Origin: Armigeres subalbatus
Lineage: Eukaryota; Arthropoda; Insecta; Diptera; Culicidae
Direction of reading: 5' to 3'
DNA length: 64,000 nucleotides
Assembly: GCF_024139115.2 (NCBI RefSeq)
Contig: NC_085140.1
Location: forward strand, 234,920,371-234,984,370
Position numbers and translations under genes: made by a program. A model generated the notes under the pieces. It saw only the letters and a list, made by a program, of their open reading frames with translations. It searched no databases and had not been told where the DNA came from. Positions 59,440 through 64,000 of this stretch are shown piece by piece. Within the stretch, counting starts at the first letter, position 1; the number at the start of each line of letters is the position of its first letter.

Positions 59440-61330
59440 AAGAGGGATGACAATCAGCAGTACCTAATTCACACGTAAGAATATCGATCGGCGGACGGCA
59501 TTTCTCGGATGTTATAGATGTAAGGTCCTTCAGAGGCCCAAACATTGACTCCGATCACTACCTTATAGTTGAATCCTTATAGAAAATCGGGAGCGACTTT
59601 CTAGCATCACGAAATCCTGAAACAACAGAACGATGCGTTACAATATCTAACGCTTGTTGAAGTTGAAGGAGTTGCTGAACAGTACCACCAGAAGCTGGAC
59701 GAGCGGATAGGAGGTGCCACCGGATCTGGCGACGTCAACAGATTGTGAGAAAATATCCACGAGGCTGTCACTACAACAGCGCATGAAGTGTTAGGCACTG
59801 CACAGCGACGCCAACGAAATGGTTGGTATGATGAGGAGTGCCAGCGAGTAACGGACGAAAAAAATGCTGCTAGGAATCGAATGCTAGTGGCTCGTACCCG
59901 TTTCAACAGAAAGCGGTACAGTGTAGCAAGGGCAGAAGAGAAACGAATCCATCTCAGAAAAAAGGCAACACGAAGAGCGTGTGGGTCCTGAAGCGCAGGA
60001 GAACATTTTAGAAACGATATGCGGAGGTTTTACGCAACTGTCAATGGCGCGCGGCATAAGACTGCGCCAGTGCCCGCCATGTGCAATGACCGAGTGGGGA
60101 ATTTGCTGACAGACAAGACTATGGTGGCAGCCAGGTGGAAGGAGCACTTCGAAGATCTGTTGAAAGGTGAAAATTATGGACATAGTCGGCGACGATCAAG
60201 CTGTGGAACCACCAACGCTGGACGAGGTTAGGAAGGCTCTGGAAAGGACGAGATCCTGCTTGAGCTTCTCAAACACGAAGGTGAGCAGCTGCATCAATCG
60301 ATCCACCACATTATCCAGAAAATATGGAAGGATGAAGAGCTGCCTGCCGGCTGGTTGGATGGCCTCATGTCCAATCTATCAGAAAGGGCATAGACTAAAA
60401 TGCCAATTATAGAGGGATCACCCTCCTGAACTCAGCTTACAAAATTCTGTTGCGTATCCTGTTTAACAGACTGATACCGCTTGATGAGTCCTTCGTCGGC
60501 GAATACCAGACAGGTTTTCGTGAGCAGACGCTTAGCCAGAGGACGATCTTTGATAAATTCAGGGAGAACAACTTGAAGAGTTACCATCTGTTCATTAATT
60601 TCAAAGCAGCGTACGATTCAGTGAAAAGAAATGAGCTGCGGCAGATAATGTTCAAATATGGTTTTCCGGCGAAACTGATTAGTCTGATACGTGCAACGAA
60701 CTGTGCAATAAAAATCCTATTCGACTAAATGCTGATGCCATATTAGAAATTTGGAGACAGTACTCGTCGATAGAAAATCCTTCCGCACGCGATGGCATAT
60801 GAGCAAATCAAACCACCTTCCTTTTGCCAGTGGAGATATATCAGCTTCCACACTGATATTCTTCCCTCCCCCTTCATACGGGAGCTTGGCAAAAGGTAGG
60901 TCGTGTGATATGTGCCATCACAAATATTGCCCTCCGCTCGCTTTCAAATCGACCTCTATACAAACATTCTTCATGCCTGCCGTATCCTAACGGAACTATC
61001 AATTCTATACTTTCGCCTCTAATTCTATCATGAACATGTACGTCTAAGTTTGGAAGATGATATTAGCATTTCCATATCATTAGAAAATGGTGTTTGGCGC
61101 AGACGCATGAATGATGAGCTGTATCAAGTATACAAACAGGAAAATATTGTGAATCGTATAAAATACGGCAGACTTCAGTGGGCTGGTCACGTAGTGCGAA
61201 AGTCGGAAGAAAGAATAGCAAAAACAATATTCAACAGAGAACCGGATAGAGGCCGGCGACTTCGCGGAAGGCCATGAACACGCTGCTGCACTCGGTGGAA
61301 TCGGACCTGAGGACCCTGAATGTTCGGGGA
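57600..61330 (+). pseudogene. RTE-3 endonuclease-RT remains
   Basis: Pieces: endonuclease 57600-58153 (DWKVRSWSVKTLNAP, ERGVGFMVIGKQMKRV, KFFNYSLIS), endonuclease end and linker 59455-59990 (NGWYDEECQRVTDEKNAAR), RT 60019-60728 (FYATVNGARHKTAPVPAMC, FVGEYQTGFR, FINFKAAYDSV) and C-terminus 61086-61277 (GVWRRRMNDELYQV, WAGHVVR). The usual catalytic Glu is replaced (AAIQQIRW where ALQE is expected). No FADD box is found; about 60730-61065 shows no RT similarity and replaces that part. Many stops. Confidence 0.75.
58168..59440 (+). mobile_element. Non-autonomous poly(A) retroposon with repeated UUCG hairpins
   Basis: This 1273 bp insertion is flanked by the 14-bp duplication AGAGGGATGACAAT (58154-58167, 59441-59454). 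Its 5' part (58211-58371) is the module shared with RTE-1. The middle (58395-59060) has three diverged units carrying CCCTAC-TTCG-GTAGGG-type hairpins. The 3' part (59100-59410) ends in about 28 A. No protein is encoded, so it depended on another element's machinery. The 3' part may derive from an R1/LOA-type parent, which I cannot confirm. Confidence 0.8.
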
Positions 61331-61430
61331 AATTGAGCTCTACAATACGCCATGCATAGGTGTATCGATGCTGTAACCAACTAGGTATCCAGGTAGGCAC
61401 GCTAAGATGTTATTTTTGTAGCACCATTCG

Positions 61431-61858
61431 CAAGTAAAAGCATTTATTTCTATAGTAGCAATTATTGTGGCAGTGATATTAAAAATTAGTCCATTGCTCC
61501 TATCATAAATATGTCTATTCTTCCTGTTTAGTGCTTATGTGCATTCAATATACTTATAACTTATAGCTATTTGCTTTTCGCTCTCTTCACATATTTACAT
61601 TCTTCAGTTCTTCCCAAGCATTTGCTGTATTAGTATTTTTTTTTTTTTTTGGTTTTGTAAACATACCTGCCACATGATGAAGACAGAAAATATTGAATCA
61701 GTTAAAATAATGCATTTTAGCGACAGTACGAACATATTTTTTTGTAAAGGTGATATTTTCCGACAGCCTGGATAAATTATTAAATTAATTTGATTTGAAG
61801 TCCTATTCATTGATCAGATAATGATGAATCCAGAATATGTTTACGGTTTCGATTACTT
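61431..61858. other. Spacer and presumed 3' UTR of Fis1
   Basis: Sequence downstream of the Fis1 stop on the minus strand. TTTATT at about 61442 (AATAAA on the minus strand) is one possible poly(A) signal. No other gene. Confidence 0.45.
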
Positions 61859-62146
61859 TCATTTCTTCGCCAGGGCAAATCCCAGCCCCAGGATGCCACC
61901 GATCACTATAGCAGCCCCTCCGGCCACAGCGACACCCTTCAATCCTTCGATTTCAATCTTTTTCTTGATGTAGCCCTCAAGAGTGATGACCTGTTGGTTG
62001 TTGGGTTCGATTTCCAGGAAGGCTTGCACGTATTTCATGGCCGTCGAGTACTCCTTGAGCCGCGTGTAGCCAAGAGCCAAGTAGTAGATGTAGTCTCGCT
62101 TACCTTCGGGATTCTTTTTACAAAGATCTTCCAGCAGTGTGATGCC
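61859..62146 (-). CDS. Fis1: Mitochondrial fission 1 protein, last exon
   Basis: The exon encodes the final 95 residues of Fis1, a tail-anchored outer mitochondrial membrane protein (family length about 150) that takes part in mitochondrial and peroxisomal fission. It starts at a TTTTAG acceptor (phase 0) with GITLLEDLCKKNP, continues with the TPR-like YIYYLALGYTRLKEYSTAMK and FLEIEPNNQQV, and ends with the membrane anchor VAVAGGAAIVIGGILGLGFA plus the basic ALAKK tail. The frame is intact with TGA at 61859-61861. The N-terminal exon or exons were not found in 62147-64000 and may lie beyond the window. The intron therefore contains the retroposon at 62923-63965. Confidence 0.93.
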   Translation of the reverse strand, partial: GITLLEDLCKKNPEGKRDYIYYLALGYTRLKEYSTAMKYVQAFLEIEPNNQQVITLEGYIKKKIEIEGLKGVAVAGGAAIVIGGILGLGFALAKK

Positions 62147-62922
62147 CTAAAAGAATTCAAAATGTTTAGGTTAGCGCTCGAGCAACAATAGTTTTGCACC
62201 CTCCAGTAACGTTACAAATTGTATTTTAACTATGACCCGAATTTGTATCTCAGGGGAAGTGTATCCTCTCCGTTTACTGGCAACCATTGCAACACAGAAA
62301 CTATTTGATAGGACCTAGTGAACAACTCCAGAGTAGGAACTCATATAAAAAAATATGCGGTAGATTGTTCACCATCAATGAATCTGGTGAAAATCAATGT
62401 GTCTCTAGCAATATTTTTTTAACTAATTTTATTTGCTAATTATCTAATACAGTGATCCCCAAATAGCGGCCCGCGAACGATTTCAGAATATACATTACAT
62501 GTGGCCCGTTGATAAGCATTAGATTACACGAAACGCTTTTCATCATGCTCAGTTCTTTTTGTTATACTCAGGAATCTGTCGAGTTCACATCATTATGATG
62601 TTTAAGCACCATCATGATTAAATAAATTCATGACTACGTAGATATTACGTAGGCCAACAGTAAACTACTTCGTTGTTATTTCCCCGGGCCATGGATATAA
62701 CAACTTCATACATTTTTGCGCAGATTCAAACAAACTAAATAATGAACTTCTGGTCAAACTAATGTTGTTATATAGGGTAGCCGTACCCTTAGTGGAGGAA
62801 GCACCAATAGTGGAGGCAGTGGGGTTTTTATGAGATTTTTCATAATTATACACTTTACGATGGTTTCAGTTGATGCGTCGTGCTTTAAATATCCTGTCAA
62901 ATACAACTTATTCCAAGATTTC
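62147..62922 (-). other. Fis1 intron sequence
   Basis: AT-rich, no exon recognised. ACCAATAGTGGAGG near 62800 echoes 1400. Whether this stretch is intron or upstream of an alternative start cannot be settled here. Confidence 0.45.
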
Positions 62923-63965
62923 AGCTTAGCTTAGCTTAGCTTAGACTGACTGTACATATCAATGGTTGCTACTCCGTGATTGATCAGAACTGGTGCAAAT
63001 TGCACTACGATCCAAGTAAATAGTGGTTGGGATTTACCAACTATTCTCGAAGTGCACGTTTCAGCAGCTCGCAAATATTGATCAATAACGGCGCCGGCCA
63101 AGTCCTTACAGTCAGTTGGGAAAGGGAGGGAATGTGAGTGTGTGGTAATTGTTGCTACTAGAGACCGAGAATACCTCTGCATCTCCACATTTACCACGGA
63201 AAGGAAGTAGTGTTAGTTGGGTGGGGTAATCAGTAACATAGATCGGGATTCACCATGGAAAGTGATGTGACCTATGAAACTTCTACACAGCAGTATTAGC
63301 ATTTCCTTAATTTGTTCAATTGTTCATTCTTCGCGAGAATAAACAATCAATCGCTCAAAGTGAGCGATTGTTCATTTGAATTTCGGATTAGGCGCCCGCG
63401 TTATCATTTCATTAACGTAAGAAAAATAAAAAAGAAACGGGATTGAAAATAATTGATAGTAATCGGAAAGCTAATGTTATTCAGCAACCCTTATTTTATC
63501 TCTATTTGACGTTAAGTAAGAATGTAAATTTACGTTTATTTTACATGTCGTTTATTTTGCATTACTTTCGCGCGCGCGTGTCTGTCACTTGCCTTGACCA
63601 GTATACCGTAATCAGGATCTCACTGGTATTAATCCTGATGTGCCGTTTGGCACTCGTGTTGGGCTTGTGCGCTTTGAGAGGCACACGGTCGCTTCCCAGT
63701 CTACATAAAATCGCACATGGTGCAATACAAGATGCTATAAATTGGAGACGATATACATACATGTTGTGTGGAAAAGTACCTCTATCGCCTGCACTTCAGC
63801 ATCCTACACGACACCATATACGTTCATGTGTTGACTGGGTTTGATAGGGCCTGCTTATGGACACATGCAGCTTTTTGTAGAGGTTTAACAGAGCCCACTG
63901 CCAAACCCCACCACATCCTAGGCAGGCCCCCTAACTCGCAGTGGCCATGGGGAGGGGTCGTCAAG
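62923..63965 (-). mobile_element. Non-autonomous retroposon with (TAAGC)n tail
   Basis: Flanked by the 19-bp duplication CAACTTATTCCAAGATTTC (62904-62922, 63966-63984). On the minus strand it starts with the shared 5' module (CTTGACGACCCCTCCCC) and ends with four TAAGC repeats. It encodes no protein. A 145 bp MITE interrupts the 5' module. A partial relative lies at 43285-43478. The pentanucleotide tail separates it from the poly(A) retroposon at 58168, though both start alike. Confidence 0.82.
63695..63839. mobile_element. 145-bp MITE with CCCAGTC ends
   Basis: CCCAGTCTACA at the left is mirrored by TGTTGACTGGG at the right, flanked by TT. The two related 5' modules (near 3040 and 58340) read straight through this point, confirming an insertion. 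Superfamily not identified. Confidence 0.6.
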
Positions 63966-64000
63966 CAACTTATTCCAAGATTTCACCCGAAAAACTATTG

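Larger units (their letters stand above)
57340..61430 (+). mobile_element. RTE-3, a third RTE-clade family, old and interrupted
   Basis: The 5' part (57350-57500) resembles the 5' region of RTE-2, including GCGTCTGTTCTCCATGTTAG. Endonuclease and RT follow, split by the poly(A) retroposon at 58168-59440. Ends are approximate; no duplication was recognised. It is the most degraded RTE copy here. Confidence 0.7.

Noticed and set aside
63443..63844. 133-codon frame near the right end
   Set aside because: It runs across the MITE at 63695-63839 and the retroposon 5' module; no domain.

Overview
The window is animal nuclear DNA, best explained as a culicine mosquito, most likely an Aedes species. 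This is inferred from its contents: RTE- and R1-type non-LTR retrotransposons, a tRNA-derived SINE with an (AAG)n tail, TA-flanked MITEs, hAT and CACTA-like ends, a retroposon with a (TAAGC)n tail, short 60-65 bp GT-AG introns, and AT-rich DNA between the elements. No operons, bacterial genes, rRNA or CRISPR arrays are visible.

Only two host protein genes can be supported. One is a complete four-exon gene for a four-pass membrane protein at 47176-48066 (+). The other is the last exon of the mitochondrial fission gene Fis1 at 61859-62146 (-); its upstream exons were not found. A GC-rich stretch at 40982-41196 (-) could be a promoter plus 5' UTR exon.

Layout: 1-2890 is AT-rich spacer with foldbacks; 2892-6165 is RTE-1 copy A; 6204-7139 holds MITEs; 7212-11446 is a composite between hAT-like ends, holding inverted minisatellites, a 2 kb pyrimidine tract, a hairpin minisatellite and an RTE-1 3' fragment; 11821-13505 is a Tc1-like foldback; 13972-17431 (-) is RTE-2 copy 1; 17760-20315 holds a non-LTR relic, a MITE, a SINE and an RTE-2 fragment; 20330-22969 is mostly unique spacer. 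At 22980-28760 (+), RTE-2 copy 2 is split by a CACTA-like element which is itself split by a hAT element. 29024-34416 is a full-length R1-type element; 35198-37180 is RTE-1 copy B; 37190-47170 is spacer with relics. The four-TM gene follows. 49355-54067 is a nest of MITEs, RTE-1 copy C and an R1 fragment ending at a GT microsatellite; 54077-54720 is a decayed tandem repeat; 55860-56360 is a degenerate array; 57340-61430 is RTE-3 with a 1.27 kb poly(A) retroposon inside. Fis1 follows, and 62923-63965 (-) is another retroposon carrying a small MITE.

The genes do not form a pathway. What ties the window together is a record of insertions: target-site duplications, filled versus empty sites, and shared modules between elements. 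The most unusual signals are a 5' module with a covarying hairpin shared by three retroposons that have different 3' ends, and a non-autonomous retroposon that repeats C(UUCG)G hairpins. Most reading-frame breaks in the transposon genes are one-base losses in homopolymers, so assembly error should be excluded before calling those copies dead.
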